From positions 1 through 64,000 of the forward strand of contig JAOAIP010000035.1 of NCBI GenBank assembly GCA_026414605.1: a DNA stretch of 64,000 nucleotides. Direction: 5' to 3'. Position 1 is the first letter of the stretch, and each line of letters starts with the position of its first letter. Under the pieces are notes generated by a model. The model had not been told where the DNA came from, ran no database searches, and worked only from the letters and a program-made list of their open reading frames with translations. Shown here one piece after another: positions 27,142-37,926 of this stretch. Source of the stretch: Bacteroidia bacterium (lineage in GTDB: Bacteria; Bacteroidota; Bacteroidia; B-17B0; Aurantibacillaceae). The position numbers and the translations under genes are program-made.

Positions 27142-28686
27142 ATGAGAAAGTTTTTTATTATTTTACTTCTTAATTTAATTTATTTTGTAAATGCTCAAAT
27201 TCCTAATGTGTTTTGGGAAACCTATGTTTATTTTATCCCAAATAATACCACAACAACCTCTTGTTATGTAGAAGTAGCAATGAGTATTAATCCGTATTCA
27301 TTGCATATTCAAAGAAATAAAGACAGTAGTTTTTTTGCTGCTGTAAAAGGAATTATTGAAATTTTTGATAATGATAAAATGATTAAAAAAGATAGTTTTG
27401 TTGTCAAAAGTCCAACGGCTAAAAAACTGGATTCTCTTTCGTATTTTGGATACCTTCGTAGATATTGGATTGATAATAATAAATCTTATTGGATACAACT
27501 GACTATTCAAGATATTTTTGATAATAAGGATTCTACTCAAACAAACATTCAAAAACCTCAAACAGTATCTTCTACAAAATTTAGCAACAACAATATCTTT
27601 ATTCAAAAAAAACAAATTCAAACTGCATTTACAAATAATTCTTTATGTTTTTCTTCTATTCAGTTTATTGATTATATTGAAAAAACTCAAAAACAAGATA
27701 TGTATTTTAAACACGGCTATACCATTGTTCCTTACAATGATAATTATTTTCCTGAATATATGGACAACTTAAAATTTTTAGTGGAAATATACAATGCAGA
27801 TACAATTTTTGGAAAACAAGAACCTTTTGTGGTTTATTATAAAATTTTAGATAAAGACAACAATAATAAAGTGTTAGAAAATTTTGGTGGCTTCAAAAAA
27901 ATGAATGCGAATAAAACAAATGTCCTAATTGGTCAATTATCTATAAAGGACTTACCATCAGGAAATTATTATCTATCTATTGAAATAAAAGATAAATTCA
28001 ATAAAGCAATAAAAGATCAACTTATTTATTTTCAACGAAAAAATAAAACGCTTGCCAAACAAAGTTCTTTTGTAGAAGAACAATTTTTTGGACAACAAAA
28101 TCATCCTGATACTTTGAAAATGTGGCTGGAAGCACTTTGGCCTATTGCTAATAATATTGAAAAAGATTGGATCATCAATCAAACTATAAATAAAGACCCT
28201 CAAATGATGAAAAACTTTATGATTGACTTTTGGGAAAAACGTGCGTCTGATACAGCATCACCTGTGGTATTAGCAAAGAGATATTATTCCAAACTCAATT
28301 ATGTAATGAAAAATTTTAAGTGTGGAAAAATCGCTCCTTATTACACAGATAGAGGAAGAGTATATTTGCAATATGGTGAGCCCAATCAAAGAACTATTCA
28401 ACTCAATGAGCCCGGCGCTTATCCTTATGAAATATGGCAATACTATCGTATTTATGATGCTGCCACAAATCAGTTTTTTACGAATAGACGATTTGTATTT
28501 GTCAACAAAGGCATTGCAGATGAATGTTATACACTTATTCACAGTGATATGAAAGGGGAATTTAATAATCCTAATTGGCAGAGAGAAATCATTAAACACG
28601 ATTTGTATGATATAAACAATCCTTATCAACAGCAGAAAAAAAATTATGGTAATAACTTTGACAAACTGTATCAAAACCCACAATAA
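27142..28686 (+). CDS. GWxTD domain-containing secreted protein
   Basis: 514 residues with signal peptide MRKFFIILLLNLIYFVNA. The C-terminal GWxTD domain (about 335-485) is recognisable from MIDFWEKRASDTASP, the core YYTDRGRVYLQYGEPNQ and YPYEIWQYYRI. The eponymous GW is replaced (APYYTD). The family is common and mostly uncharacterised in Bacteroidota. A TATTTTTG box lies at 27129-27136, just before the ATG chosen for its signal peptide. The stop is directly followed by the ATG of the glycosyltransferase (28686/28687). Confidence 0.87.
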   Translation: MRKFFIILLLNLIYFVNAQIPNVFWETYVYFIPNNTTTTSCYVEVAMSINPYSLHIQRNKDSSFFAAVKGIIEIFDNDKMIKKDSFVVKSPTAKKLDSLSYFGYLRRYWIDNNKSYWIQLTIQDIFDNKDSTQTNIQKPQTVSSTKFSNNNIFIQKKQIQTAFTNNSLCFSSIQFIDYIEKTQKQDMYFKHGYTIVPYNDNYFPEYMDNLKFLVEIYNADTIFGKQEPFVVYYKILDKDNNNKVLENFGGFKKMNANKTNVLIGQLSIKDLPSGNYYLSIEIKDKFNKAIKDQLIYFQRKNKTLAKQSSFVEEQFFGQQNHPDTLKMWLEALWPIANNIEKDWIINQTINKDPQMMKNFMIDFWEKRASDTASPVVLAKRYYSKLNYVMKNFKCGKIAPYYTDRGRVYLQYGEPNQRTIQLNEPGAYPYEIWQYYRIYDAATNQFFTNRRFVFVNKGIADECYTLIHSDMKGEFNNPNWQREIIKHDLYDINNPYQQQKKNYGNNFDKLYQNPQ

Positions 28687-29709
28687 ATGTCTCGTGTAGC
28701 CGTCGTTCTCTTAAATTATAATGGATTTCATCTTTTGCAAAAGTATCTCCCTATTGTTGCACAGCATCACGCACAGCAAGATATTTACATTGTAGACAAT
28801 GCTTCTACGGATGAAAGTATCCAATGGGTAAAACAACATTTTCCGCACGTTCATATTATTCAAAATGCCTTCAATTACGGCTTTGCAAAAGGTTATAACG
28901 AAGGATTAAAACACATACAAGCAGAATACTATGTCTTAATGAATAATGATGTGAGAACAACACAGGGTTGGCTGGATAACATCATTGAATTTATGGACAA
29001 GCATTCTGATGCGACTGTGTGTATGCCTAAATTATTAGATGATAAAAATCCCGAAATGTTTGAATATGCAGGGGCAAGTGGTGGTTTTGTAGATGTATTA
29101 GGATATCCACTGTGTAGAGGCAGAGTGTTTTTAGCATTAGAAAAAGATGAACATCAATATGATGATATTCAAGAGATATTTTGGGCAACCGGAGCGTGTA
29201 TGGTGGTTCGTTCATCTGTATTTTGGGAAGTAGGCGGTTTTGATGATGATTTTTTTGCACATATGGAAGAAATTGATTTGTGTTGGAGAATAAAAAACAT
29301 TGGTAAAAAAGTATATGTCATTCCATCATCGGTGGTGTATCATTTAGGTGGCGGTACATTAAATAAGATTAATCCTCATAAAACCTATTTGAATTTTAGG
29401 AATAGTTTATTAACCCTTATCAAAAATCATCCTTACAATTATTTATTTCTCAAAATTATTTTACGATTGATATTAGATGGCGTGGCAGGAATTAAATTTC
29501 TATTAGAGGGCAATGGGAAACATACAATTGCCGTAATTCAAGCCCATTTTTATGTGTATAGATATTTTAGGAAGTTTTGGATAAAGCGTAAAAACTTTGA
29601 AAAACAACACAAAGTAAAATACACATTTCATCCTATTGTCAAACAAAGCATAGTGATACAGCATTATTTATTGGGTAAGAAAAGGTTTTTGGAATTAAGT
29701 TTGAAGTAA
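28687..29709 (+). CDS. Family 2 glycosyltransferase
   Basis: 340 residues, GT-A fold. VAVVLLNYNGFHLLQKYLP, VDNASTDES, the DxD-like MNNDVRT and the acceptor-site region WATGACMVVRSSVFWEVGGF with EEIDLCWRIK are all visible. The family includes rhamnosyl- and other sugar transferases of LPS and exopolysaccharides; donor and acceptor are unknown. A C-terminal hydrophobic stretch (YLFLKIILRLILDGVAGI) suggests membrane association. Translation is coupled to the preceding GWxTD gene with zero spacing. Confidence 0.92.
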   Translation: MSRVAVVLLNYNGFHLLQKYLPIVAQHHAQQDIYIVDNASTDESIQWVKQHFPHVHIIQNAFNYGFAKGYNEGLKHIQAEYYVLMNNDVRTTQGWLDNIIEFMDKHSDATVCMPKLLDDKNPEMFEYAGASGGFVDVLGYPLCRGRVFLALEKDEHQYDDIQEIFWATGACMVVRSSVFWEVGGFDDDFFAHMEEIDLCWRIKNIGKKVYVIPSSVVYHLGGGTLNKINPHKTYLNFRNSLLTLIKNHPYNYLFLKIILRLILDGVAGIKFLLEGNGKHTIAVIQAHFYVYRYFRKFWIKRKNFEKQHKVKYTFHPIVKQSIVIQHYLLGKKRFLELSLK

Positions 29710-29813
29710 AAAGATGATTTTAAGAGAGGATTATATTTAAATATTGTTGATGAAAAAATTTTTCTCATAAAAATTTTTGTAAATATAAAGTTTGCCGTGC
29801 TTCATCAATTTTT

Positions 29814-29844
29814 TTGAAAAATACAAAGATTGCTCTTAAATTTG
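29814..29844 (+). promoter_or_regulatory. Promoter of the His-rich small membrane protein
   Basis: TTG (29814-29816), a 20-bp spacer and TAAATTTG (29837-29844), 18 bp before the ATG. This is an exact fit to the Bacteroidota consensus. Confidence 0.75.
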
Positions 29845-29862
29845 CAGCAAAAATATACTCTT

Positions 29863-30039
29863 ATGGCACACCACGAACATACTCACTCTGAAGAAAAAAA
29901 ATCCGTTAATTTTTGGGGACCAGTAATTGGTGGATTAGTAGTATGGCTAATTGTTTTAATTATTGAAACCAATCTGGATGAAAAGCCCACTGCCCACCAA
30001 GATGCACAAACAACCCATACTGAACAAAGTCATCATTAA
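29863..30039 (+). CDS. Small His-rich single-pass membrane protein
   Basis: 58 residues: a His-rich N-terminus (MAHHEHTHSEEKKS), one membrane helix (WGPVIGGLVVWLIVLIIE) and a hydrophilic tail ending in SHH. The strong promoter just upstream supports expression. No family is recognised. The clustered His at both ends suggests metal binding, which is inference. Confidence 0.75.
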   Translation: MAHHEHTHSEEKKSVNFWGPVIGGLVVWLIVLIIETNLDEKPTAHQDAQTTHTEQSHH

Positions 30040-30196
30040 TTGACGACCCATTATTCACTTCCTTTTTGTAGGACTAAAAACAAAGTTCATCCTTGTTTGT
30101 ATAATATCTAACTTCTTTTCCATTTTATATTTTCTTGTTTAAATTTAGTTGGGGGTAAGATTATTTTTACGAAGAAAGAAATTATTAATCTTATTT

Positions 30197-30718
30197 ATGA
30201 ATTCAGGTCAAATTACAATTTATACAGATGGTGCTTGTTCAGGAAATCCTGGAAAAGGGGGATGGGCGGCGATTCTTTTATACAAAGGACATCGTAAAGA
30301 TTTATCAAAAGGGTATCGCTTGACTACCAATAATAGAATGGAATTGATAGCCGTCATAGAAGCCCTCAAATCCATTAAAAATAAAGACATTCCGGTAGTT
30401 GTATATTCGGACTCACAATATGTAGTAGATAGCATTAACAAAGGATATATTTATAATTGGATGAAAAAAAAATTTAAGAACGTCAAAAATGCTGATTTGT
30501 GGAGGGAATTGATTTATCTTATACATTCATTCAAACATATAAAATTTATTTGGGTAAAAGGACATTCTACTAATGCTTTGAATAATGAATGCGATGCAAT
30601 GGCTGTAAATGCTTATCTATCTGGTGATAAAGGCGGTACTCTGAATATAGATGAATATTATGAAAATCATATTAATGAAGAAACAGATGATACATCCAAT
30701 TTGTTTTCTAATGAATAA
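30197..30718 (+). CDS. rnhA: Ribonuclease HI
   Basis: 173 residues. All four catalytic acidic positions are present: Asp in YTDGACSGNPG, Glu in NRMELIAVIEAL, Asp in YSDSQYVV and Asp in NNECDAMA. The handle region and the WVKGHS loop match RNase HI. It removes RNA from RNA-DNA hybrids in the cytoplasm. The acidic C-terminal tail (about 20 residues) is an extension beyond the E. coli length. ATG 30197 was chosen because it places TDGACSGNPG at its usual distance. Confidence 0.96.
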   Translation: MNSGQITIYTDGACSGNPGKGGWAAILLYKGHRKDLSKGYRLTTNNRMELIAVIEALKSIKNKDIPVVVYSDSQYVVDSINKGYIYNWMKKKFKNVKNADLWRELIYLIHSFKHIKFIWVKGHSTNALNNECDAMAVNAYLSGDKGGTLNIDEYYENHINEETDDTSNLFSNE

Positions 30719-30830
30719 AATTTAATCACATCAAATATATTTTTACTAAATGAATATAATTTAATTAGTTTCAATACAAACTTTTTAAGCAAATAAATTT
30801 ACTCTCACTTCTAACCATTAACTATTCAAA

Positions 30831-32153
30831 ATGTCTGTCATTGTATCCATAATAGGGCGCCCAAATGTTGGAAAATCTACTCTTTTTAACCGCTTAACAA
30901 AAACAAACGATGCTATTGTAGATGAACAACCCGGTGTAACTCGTGATCGCCACTATGGAAAAGTAGAATGGGAAGATATTCATTTTACTCTGATTGATAC
31001 AGGCGGTTATATGCGAAATAGCGATGATGCTTTTGAAAAATACATTAATCAACAAATACATTTAGCCATTGAAGAAAGTCATATTCTACTACTTACCGTT
31101 GATGCCAAAGATGGGCTTACCGATTGGGATAAAGAAATTACAAAAGTGGCTCGCAAATACCAAAAGCCCATTTTATTAGTAGTAAATAAAGTAGATAATT
31201 CCGAACTTCAAAACACTATCTATGATTTTTATGCATTGGGCTTTGATACTCTTTATCCGATTTCTGCAATTAGTGGAAGTGGTACAGGTGATTTATTAGA
31301 CGCCATTGCTCGTATTATTAAAGATAAATACAAAAGTGCATTATTAGAAGAAATACCTCAAGATGAATATCCAAAAATTGCTATTGTTGGACGACCAAAT
31401 GTTGGAAAATCTTCTTTGGTAAATGCTTTATTAGGTGAAGAAAAACACATTGTATCAGATATTCCAGGCACTACTCGTGATGCTATTCATACATTTTACA
31501 ATAAGTTTAATCTTAAATGTTGGATCATAGATACTGCAGGATTGAGAAAAAAAAGCAAAGTAAAAGAAGATTTAGAATTTTATAGTACTTTACGAACAGT
31601 GCGATCAATTGAACAAAGCGATGTTTGTATATTGATGTTGGACGCTACTCAAGGTATAGAAGCACAGGATTTGCATATTTTTCAAAATATCATTGAAAAT
31701 AAAAAAGGTGTTGTAATTGCTGTAAATAAATGGGATTTAATTAAGGATAAAGAAACAAATACTGCCAAAGATTATGAAGAGTTTATTAAAAATCGCATAG
31801 CACCGTTTAAAGATGTTCCTATTATTTTCACATCTACTGTTGATAAAACACGACTTATAAAATTGTTAGAAACGGCTATACAGGTGTATCACAAAAAAAA
31901 GTTTCATATTCCAACACACGAATTAAACGAATTTTTTCAAGATATAATGGCGGTTACTCCTCCACCATCTCTAAAAGGAAAATTTGTCAAAATAAAATAT
32001 GTAACACAAGTAGAAGGATCGCCTATTTTTTTATTGTTTTGTAATTTGCCGCAATATCTTCCCGAATCATACAAACGATTTTTAGAAAACAAACTTCGTG
32101 AAAAGTATGATTTTACAGGTGTTCCTATTAGTTTAGTCCTAAAGAAAAAGTAA
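30831..32153 (+). CDS. der: Ribosome assembly GTPase Der (EngA)
   Basis: 440 residues with two tandem GTPase domains, the mark of Der. G1 is GRPNVGKSTLFNR, then DTGG and NKVDN. G2 is GRPNVGKSSLVNALLG, then DTAG and NKWDL. A C-terminal KH-like domain follows (about 350-440: MAVTPPPSLKGKFVKIKYVT). It acts in 50S subunit maturation. The start has a normal family length. Confidence 0.97.
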   Translation: MSVIVSIIGRPNVGKSTLFNRLTKTNDAIVDEQPGVTRDRHYGKVEWEDIHFTLIDTGGYMRNSDDAFEKYINQQIHLAIEESHILLLTVDAKDGLTDWDKEITKVARKYQKPILLVVNKVDNSELQNTIYDFYALGFDTLYPISAISGSGTGDLLDAIARIIKDKYKSALLEEIPQDEYPKIAIVGRPNVGKSSLVNALLGEEKHIVSDIPGTTRDAIHTFYNKFNLKCWIIDTAGLRKKSKVKEDLEFYSTLRTVRSIEQSDVCILMLDATQGIEAQDLHIFQNIIENKKGVVIAVNKWDLIKDKETNTAKDYEEFIKNRIAPFKDVPIIFTSTVDKTRLIKLLETAIQVYHKKKFHIPTHELNEFFQDIMAVTPPPSLKGKFVKIKYVTQVEGSPIFLLFCNLPQYLPESYKRFLENKLREKYDFTGVPISLVLKKK

Positions 32154-32217
32154 GGTATTATTGAATTGTAAGAAGAAAATAAGAGTGAGATTGGTGATGA
32201 TGAACAAACATTGGTAT

Positions 32218-34629
32218 TTATTTTTTCAAAAATCCATATTCATATACTTTTGGTTCAATTTTTTCAGCAAGTATTTGAAGTTTGTCTTTAAGATTATTGA
32301 GTAATTTCATATACTTTTCATCATTACTTTTTGAATTCATTTTTCCTTTTTCATTTCTGCCTTGAAAATATTCTTTAATATCATAAAGCGAAGCATTGAC
32401 ATTTACATTAGGTTGTTGGTGATAGTATTTCCACAGTTCACGCCCTGCATCAAAAACGGCTTGTGCTTCTGGTGAAAATTTTAATGGACCTGTTTCATAA
32501 CTTATTTCTGGCTCAAATACCAAATTAATCATAAATGTAGATTTCTTGGGCGGATTTTGTTTGCCTTTAATAAAGTTAGACATAAAATTACTATCAAATT
32601 TTTCTCTTGCATCTACTTCCTTTTCTGTAAAAGGTATCCAGTGATTTATGCCATCTTTACAAGATATTTTATTTTGTCCGTGAAAGAGTGTAAATGCTAA
32701 ACAATCGTTCTTAAACTCGGTATCTAATTTCCATCCGTCGTTAGGATATAAAAATTGGTCACGGTCATTGATCCAAGTGGCTTCTATGCAGTGGCGGACG
32801 GAGAAATAAATGGAAGAAACTAAAAGATTTGATTTTGTTATTGGGAACTTACCGTCACCTCCTAAAACAACAGTTTCAAAATTTGTTATGCGAATTCTAT
32901 TTTGATGTTGAAAATCATTGCTATTAAATATGAGTTTGCCGATTGGGTTGGTTTTGTCTTTGTATGAAGCAATCCACTCATTTAGAAATACTGAATTGTC
33001 GTAAGTAGAAAATTCTTTTGTTCCAATTAATGTTCCTTTCTCATCATAAACATCAGCAATGATAGAAGTGAAACTCACATTTATTGAAGTATCATAAATT
33101 TGGAAACCAATTGGGAATTTGCCCTTGACATTGTCAAAGGTATATGCAGGTACAACAAAAAGTTTTAAAAGTTTTGCTTTGAAAAAATTTCTCATTTTTA
33201 CAAAATCAGGAGCATTTAATAATTTAAGTGTTGAAAATACACCAATTTTACAACCATTTATTTCTTTATAAATTCTATATAGAAACTGAATATACAATTC
33301 GTCTTTGGCTTCACCAATTTCATCATTATGCATTTTTGTATATGCAACACCTAAGCCTCTTTTATACGGCGGATTGATATAAATAACTAATTTCTTTCGT
33401 TTTTCTGTATCATTGATAATATCGTATAATTTGTCTGGCAATTTTCCTCCTTTTGATTTCGGCAAAAATTCATCATTCAAAAAATCAAATTGAAAGACGT
33501 GGTCGTGCAATAAATTTGCTCCGTTATTTATTCGGTCGTGCATAACATTTACATCTTGTTGATCTAATGTAGATGCCCATATATTGTATTTGTTTGTCAA
33601 TCCTGCAAGCAAATTGCCTGTACCAGCGGCACAATCCCACACATAATACTCATCTTGCCAATCTTCGCCTAATGTATCTGCAAGGTATTTTTGTGAAAGT
33701 TCTACCCATATTTCTGGTGTAAAAAAACTTCCTTTTCGTTCTCTAATATCTTGTGGCACTAACAAATCTCTTCTTTCAACAATATAATCCCAATACTCTT
33801 CTTTGGGTGGACGTTCGTATTTATTCCAAAATTGTGTATGTGCTACTTGATTGTCTGTAAAATAAACAGTTAAAATTGTTTTTAAGCCCATTTCATCTTC
33901 CCCTCTATCCATTTCATAATGGTCTTTTTTTAGAAGAACAAACAATTTGTCTTTGAGCGTCATATTATCGGCAGAAAGCAAATCTGCTAAATAAAAATCA
34001 CCATCAATAAGTCCAATCTTTTTAGCATTTTCCCACTTTACGGCAATGGTTGGTTTTACATATTTCAACCACTTATTATAGATTACCATAAAGTTATTCT
34101 TATCTATTTTGATTTTATTTAAACCCAATTTACCTACTACAAAATTCTTTTTGATGAATTTTTTTAATTCTCTATCATCGTTAATAAAATCAAAGAGAAG
34201 GGCTTTACTCTCAATAATTTTCTTTACTTTGTTATAAACAAGTTTGAATTCTTTTGTAGAATGATTAGAAGGGGCTACATTCCAATTAAAATCATTAATG
34301 TAAAATATCTCGTGAATATCATTGTAAGGAATAAATGCAATTTTTTCTCCATCAAATGCTCCTAAAAAAGTAGGCGGCAAGTATTTATCAAATGTTCTTT
34401 CTTTACCAATGGTCAATATAAGTTGAACAATAGATTTGTAAATATCGGATGAACCTCTTTTGGCTTCTGCCCATAAAATAGATTCTATATCTGATGCTTG
34501 CTTTTGTTCTTGATGCATACATACACAAAAATCTACATTCCCAATTATTTTGGTACAATCATATAACCAAAAATAATCTTGGGCAACCTTGTGCTTTAAT
34601 TCTTCTTCTCTTATGTTTTTATATTTCAT
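32218..34629 (-). CDS. Single-chain type IIG-like restriction-modification protein (N6-adenine methyltransferase)
   Basis: 803 residues. The N-terminus has a PD-(D/E)XK-like arrangement (Asp33 in NVDFCV; Glu55-x-Lys57 in ILWAEAKRG). A linker region follows, then the methyltransferase motifs: FFTPEIWVELSQ, motif I WDCAAGTGNLLAGL and motif IV YINPPYKRG, the N6-adenine type. The C-terminal part, with little conservation, would hold target recognition. Nuclease, methylase and recognition in one chain is the type IIG layout. No partner subunits flank it (der upstream, tdk divergent). A -7-like TACTTTTG lies at 34662-34669 on the minus strand. Confidence 0.8.
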   Translation of the reverse strand: MKYKNIREEELKHKVAQDYFWLYDCTKIIGNVDFCVCMHQEQKQASDIESILWAEAKRGSSDIYKSIVQLILTIGKERTFDKYLPPTFLGAFDGEKIAFIPYNDIHEIFYINDFNWNVAPSNHSTKEFKLVYNKVKKIIESKALLFDFINDDRELKKFIKKNFVVGKLGLNKIKIDKNNFMVIYNKWLKYVKPTIAVKWENAKKIGLIDGDFYLADLLSADNMTLKDKLFVLLKKDHYEMDRGEDEMGLKTILTVYFTDNQVAHTQFWNKYERPPKEEYWDYIVERRDLLVPQDIRERKGSFFTPEIWVELSQKYLADTLGEDWQDEYYVWDCAAGTGNLLAGLTNKYNIWASTLDQQDVNVMHDRINNGANLLHDHVFQFDFLNDEFLPKSKGGKLPDKLYDIINDTEKRKKLVIYINPPYKRGLGVAYTKMHNDEIGEAKDELYIQFLYRIYKEINGCKIGVFSTLKLLNAPDFVKMRNFFKAKLLKLFVVPAYTFDNVKGKFPIGFQIYDTSINVSFTSIIADVYDEKGTLIGTKEFSTYDNSVFLNEWIASYKDKTNPIGKLIFNSNDFQHQNRIRITNFETVVLGGDGKFPITKSNLLVSSIYFSVRHCIEATWINDRDQFLYPNDGWKLDTEFKNDCLAFTLFHGQNKISCKDGINHWIPFTEKEVDAREKFDSNFMSNFIKGKQNPPKKSTFMINLVFEPEISYETGPLKFSPEAQAVFDAGRELWKYYHQQPNVNVNASLYDIKEYFQGRNEKGKMNSKSNDEKYMKLLNNLKDKLQILAEKIEPKVYEYGFLKK

Positions 34630-34792
34630 TGTTCTCTTTTTTTATTATCAAATAATGAATGCAAAAGTACATAATCTAAAAAAATTAGTGCGTTTTTTCT
34701 AATCATTATTTTGCATAATTTATTTTTCTTTCAAAAAATTTCTCTGTTTAAGATTTGAAAAATTTAATGGATATTTGTAGCAAGATAATTTT

Positions 34793-35377
34793 ATGTTTTT
34801 AGAAGTCAAACACGAAAATAAAAAAGGTTGGATTGAAGTGATATGCGGAAGTATGTTTTCTGGTAAAACCGAAGAACTTATTCGCCGCCTCAAAAGAGCC
34901 GAATTTGCAAAGCAACAAATTCAGATATTCAAACCACAACTTGATACGCGTTATGACGCTTTAAAAATTGTATCTCACGAAGGGCGAGAAATTATCAGTA
35001 TGCCTGTGCAAAATAGCCAAGCCATTCAACTTTTAGTAAATGTTGAAACAACCGATGTAGTAGGTATTGATGAAGCACAATTTTTTGATGAAGGTTTAGT
35101 AGATGTTGCTACCTATTTGGCAAATAATGGCATTCGTGTGATTATTGCGGGCTTGGATATGGATTATAGAGGTATGCCCTTTGGCGTGATGCCCCAACTT
35201 TTATCCATAGCAGAATATGTAACAAAAGTGCACGCTATCTGTGTCAAATGTGGTAACTTGGCGTATGTATCACACCGTATCAAAGATTCCAAAAACCTCA
35301 TTTTACTCGGTGAAACCGATGCTTACGAGCCGCTTTGTAGACAATGTTTTAATGATGTTACTAAAAACGAACGATGA
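34793..35377 (+). CDS. tdk: Thymidine kinase (type II)
   Basis: 194 residues. P-loop [24 protein letters not shown] and the lasso region [12 protein letters not shown] are present. Four zinc-type Cys occur as CVKCG and CRQCF. It phosphorylates thymidine for dTTP salvage. The last 4 bp (ATGA) overlap the start of the murF-alr fusion gene. Confidence 0.96.
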   Translation: MFLEVKHENKKGWIEVICGSMFSGKTEELIRRLKRAEFAKQQIQIFKPQLDTRYDALKIVSHEGREIISMPVQNSQAIQLLVNVETTDVVGIDEAQFFDEGLVDVATYLANNGIRVIIAGLDMDYRGMPFGVMPQLLSIAEYVTKVHAICVKCGNLAYVSHRIKDSKNLILLGETDAYEPLCRQCFNDVTKNER

Positions 35378-37830
35378 ATTACACCATTTCTCAAATTGAT
35401 CAAATAGTTAATGCCCTTTCTGTTCAAGGACATTCGGAAAGTAGCATACAATCTGTTTATATTGACACACGACAAATTACAATCCCTGACAATGCTCTAT
35501 TTGTAGCCATTGAAACCGCCAAAAACGATGGACACAAATTTATTGGTGATGCTTACAACAAAGGCATTCGGCATTTTTTAGTGCATTCTATCTCTGATGA
35601 ATGGAATTATCCTGATGCTTGCTTTATACTTGTTCAAAACACCTTAAAAGCCCTTCAGCAATTAGCCCACTATCATAGACGGCAGTTCTCTATTCCTGTG
35701 ATTGGCATTACAGGTAGTAATGGCAAGACCATTGTCAAAGAATGGTTGTACGATTTATTAAAAGACAATTATTCTATTTGCCGAAGTCCCAAAAGTTTTA
35801 ATTCTCAAATTGGCGTTCCCTTGTCAGTATTGCATTTACAAGCACATCACAATTTAGCCATTTTTGAAGCAGGCATTTCACAGCCCAATGAGATGGAACA
35901 TTTAGAATCAATTATTCAACCTACTATTGCTGTATTGACTTATTTTGGCACAGCCCATTCTGAAAATTTTCATTCTGATGAAGAAAAATTAAAAGAAAAA
36001 CTAAAATTATTTACAAATGCTTCCATTAAAATCATTCAAAAGTATCAACATTCTTTTTTGCAAAACTATCCTTTTTCGCCTGATTTTATTGGCATTTCAG
36101 AACAATCTAATGATACCATTGTAGTTACAAAAGTAGATAAACAAAAATTTTCCACTCAAATAAATCTATTAGTAAATGGACAATCTTATTCATTTACCAT
36201 TCCTTTTGTAGATGATGCATCTATTAAAAATGCCATTACGTGTTTTGCTTGTATTTATTATTTAAATCCAAATGAGATTACAAACTATCTGCCTAAATTC
36301 TCAAAGTTATCAATGATTTCCTTAAGAATGGAAATCAAAAAAGGCAAGTATCAATCGGTGATTATTAGTGATTATTACAATTCTGATATTGATTCTTTTG
36401 AAATAGCAATGAGTTATTTTTATCACTATAAATCCACTCAAAAAGTCCTTATTATTTCTGATTTTGAGCAAATTAAAAACGAACAAGAAATTTATCATAA
36501 AGCATTACAAATTATTCATCAATATCCTTTGTCAAAAGTTTTTTTTATTGGAAAAGATTGGCAACATTATCATACTCAATGTTCTTTATCTCATCAACAT
36601 TTTCTTACAACTACAGATTTTCTTGAACACATCAATGCGTATTCAACAGATTTTTTTAATGCTGTAATATTGATTAAAGGTGCACGTGTATTTGAGTTTG
36701 AAAAAATTGATCAACAATTAGAATTAAAAACACACGATACTATTTTAGAAATCAATATCCCCGCATTGTGGCACAATTTGAAGTATTATAAAAACAAAAT
36801 AGGAAAGCATACTCAAATGATGTGTATGCTCAAAGCAGCGGGCTATGGCTCGGGAAGTATTGAAATGGCGTATGCGTTGCAAAAATTTGGAATTAATTAC
36901 ATTGCTGTGGCGTATACCGATGAAGGCGTTGAACTTCGTCAAGCCAATATACAATTACCAATAATGGTGATGTTGCCCGAACGACACTCTTTCAAAGACA
37001 TTATTCAATATCAATTAGAACCTGAAATTTATTCTTTTGAAATCCTAAATGCTTTTACAGAAGAACTGCAAAAACAAGGAATAGATCAATATCCCGTGCA
37101 CATTAAGTTAGATACAGGAATGCATCGCTTGGGCTTTTTACCTGATGAAGTGCCTTTGTTGATAGAAACACTTAAAAATAATTTTTCTATAAAAGTCAAA
37201 AGTGTGTTTTCTCATTTAGCCGCATCTGAGAGCGATCTGCATAGAGAATATACGCTGCATCAAATTAATTTATTTAATCAATTAGCCGATGAAATAGAAC
37301 AACAATTAAATTACAAATTCATAAAGCATATTTGCAATTCTGCCGCCATTGCTCGTTATCCCGAAGCCCACTTGGATATGGTAAGAATCGGTATTGGAAT
37401 GTATGGTATTAGCGATGATGCAAATGAACAACGACAATTACAAAATGTATTGACCTTAAAGACCATCATTTCACAAATTAAACATTTGAAAAAAGGCGAT
37501 TCTGTAGGTTACAATAGAAATGCAGTATTAGAAAAAGATAGCACCATTGCTGTAATTCCTATTGGTTATGCCGATGGTTTTTGGCGGAAATTCGGCAATC
37601 AACAATTTCAAGTGAAGTATAAAGATTCTTTAATTCCCACCATTGGTAATGTTTGTATGGATATGACGATGATAGATATAAGTGGTGTAAATGCCCAAGT
37701 AGGGGATGAAATTATTATCTTTAATAGTGCAGAAGACATCAAGCGAATGGCTTCTATTGCGGGCACTATTCCTTATGAGATCCTGACTTCCATTTCCCAA
37801 AGAGTAAAAAGAGTGTATGTGTATGAGTAA
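35374..37830 (+). CDS. murF-alr: Fused MurF ligase and alanine racemase
   Basis: 818 residues. The MurF half (about 1-455) has the ATP site [28 protein letters not shown] and the ligase C-terminal domain [11 protein letters not shown]. The racemase half (about 456-818) has the PLP-Lys in [24 protein letters not shown] and IGIGMYGI. Alr makes D-Ala; MurF adds D-Ala-D-Ala to UDP-MurNAc-tripeptide. The fusion is characteristic of Bacteroidota and places D-Ala supply and use in one chain. It overlaps tdk by 4 bp. Confidence 0.95.
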   Translation: MNYTISQIDQIVNALSVQGHSESSIQSVYIDTRQITIPDNALFVAIETAKNDGHKFIGDAYNKGIRHFLVHSISDEWNYPDACFILVQNTLKALQQLAHYHRRQFSIPVIGITGSNGKTIVKEWLYDLLKDNYSICRSPKSFNSQIGVPLSVLHLQAHHNLAIFEAGISQPNEMEHLESIIQPTIAVLTYFGTAHSENFHSDEEKLKEKLKLFTNASIKIIQKYQHSFLQNYPFSPDFIGISEQSNDTIVVTKVDKQKFSTQINLLVNGQSYSFTIPFVDDASIKNAITCFACIYYLNPNEITNYLPKFSKLSMISLRMEIKKGKYQSVIISDYYNSDIDSFEIAMSYFYHYKSTQKVLIISDFEQIKNEQEIYHKALQIIHQYPLSKVFFIGKDWQHYHTQCSLSHQHFLTTTDFLEHINAYSTDFFNAVILIKGARVFEFEKIDQQLELKTHDTILEINIPALWHNLKYYKNKIGKHTQMMCMLKAAGYGSGSIEMAYALQKFGINYIAVAYTDEGVELRQANIQLPIMVMLPERHSFKDIIQYQLEPEIYSFEILNAFTEELQKQGIDQYPVHIKLDTGMHRLGFLPDEVPLLIETLKNNFSIKVKSVFSHLAASESDLHREYTLHQINLFNQLADEIEQQLNYKFIKHICNSAAIARYPEAHLDMVRIGIGMYGISDDANEQRQLQNVLTLKTIISQIKHLKKGDSVGYNRNAVLEKDSTIAVIPIGYADGFWRKFGNQQFQVKYKDSLIPTIGNVCMDMTMIDISGVNAQVGDEIIIFNSAEDIKRMASIAGTIPYEILTSISQRVKRVYVYE

Positions 37831-37926
37831 ATTTTATTAGCAACACTATTCAAACATCTATCATTCTTTAAGTCACTTATTGCCTTTTTTTATACTTATA
37901 TTTGCGTTTCATTTCAATAATTTATT

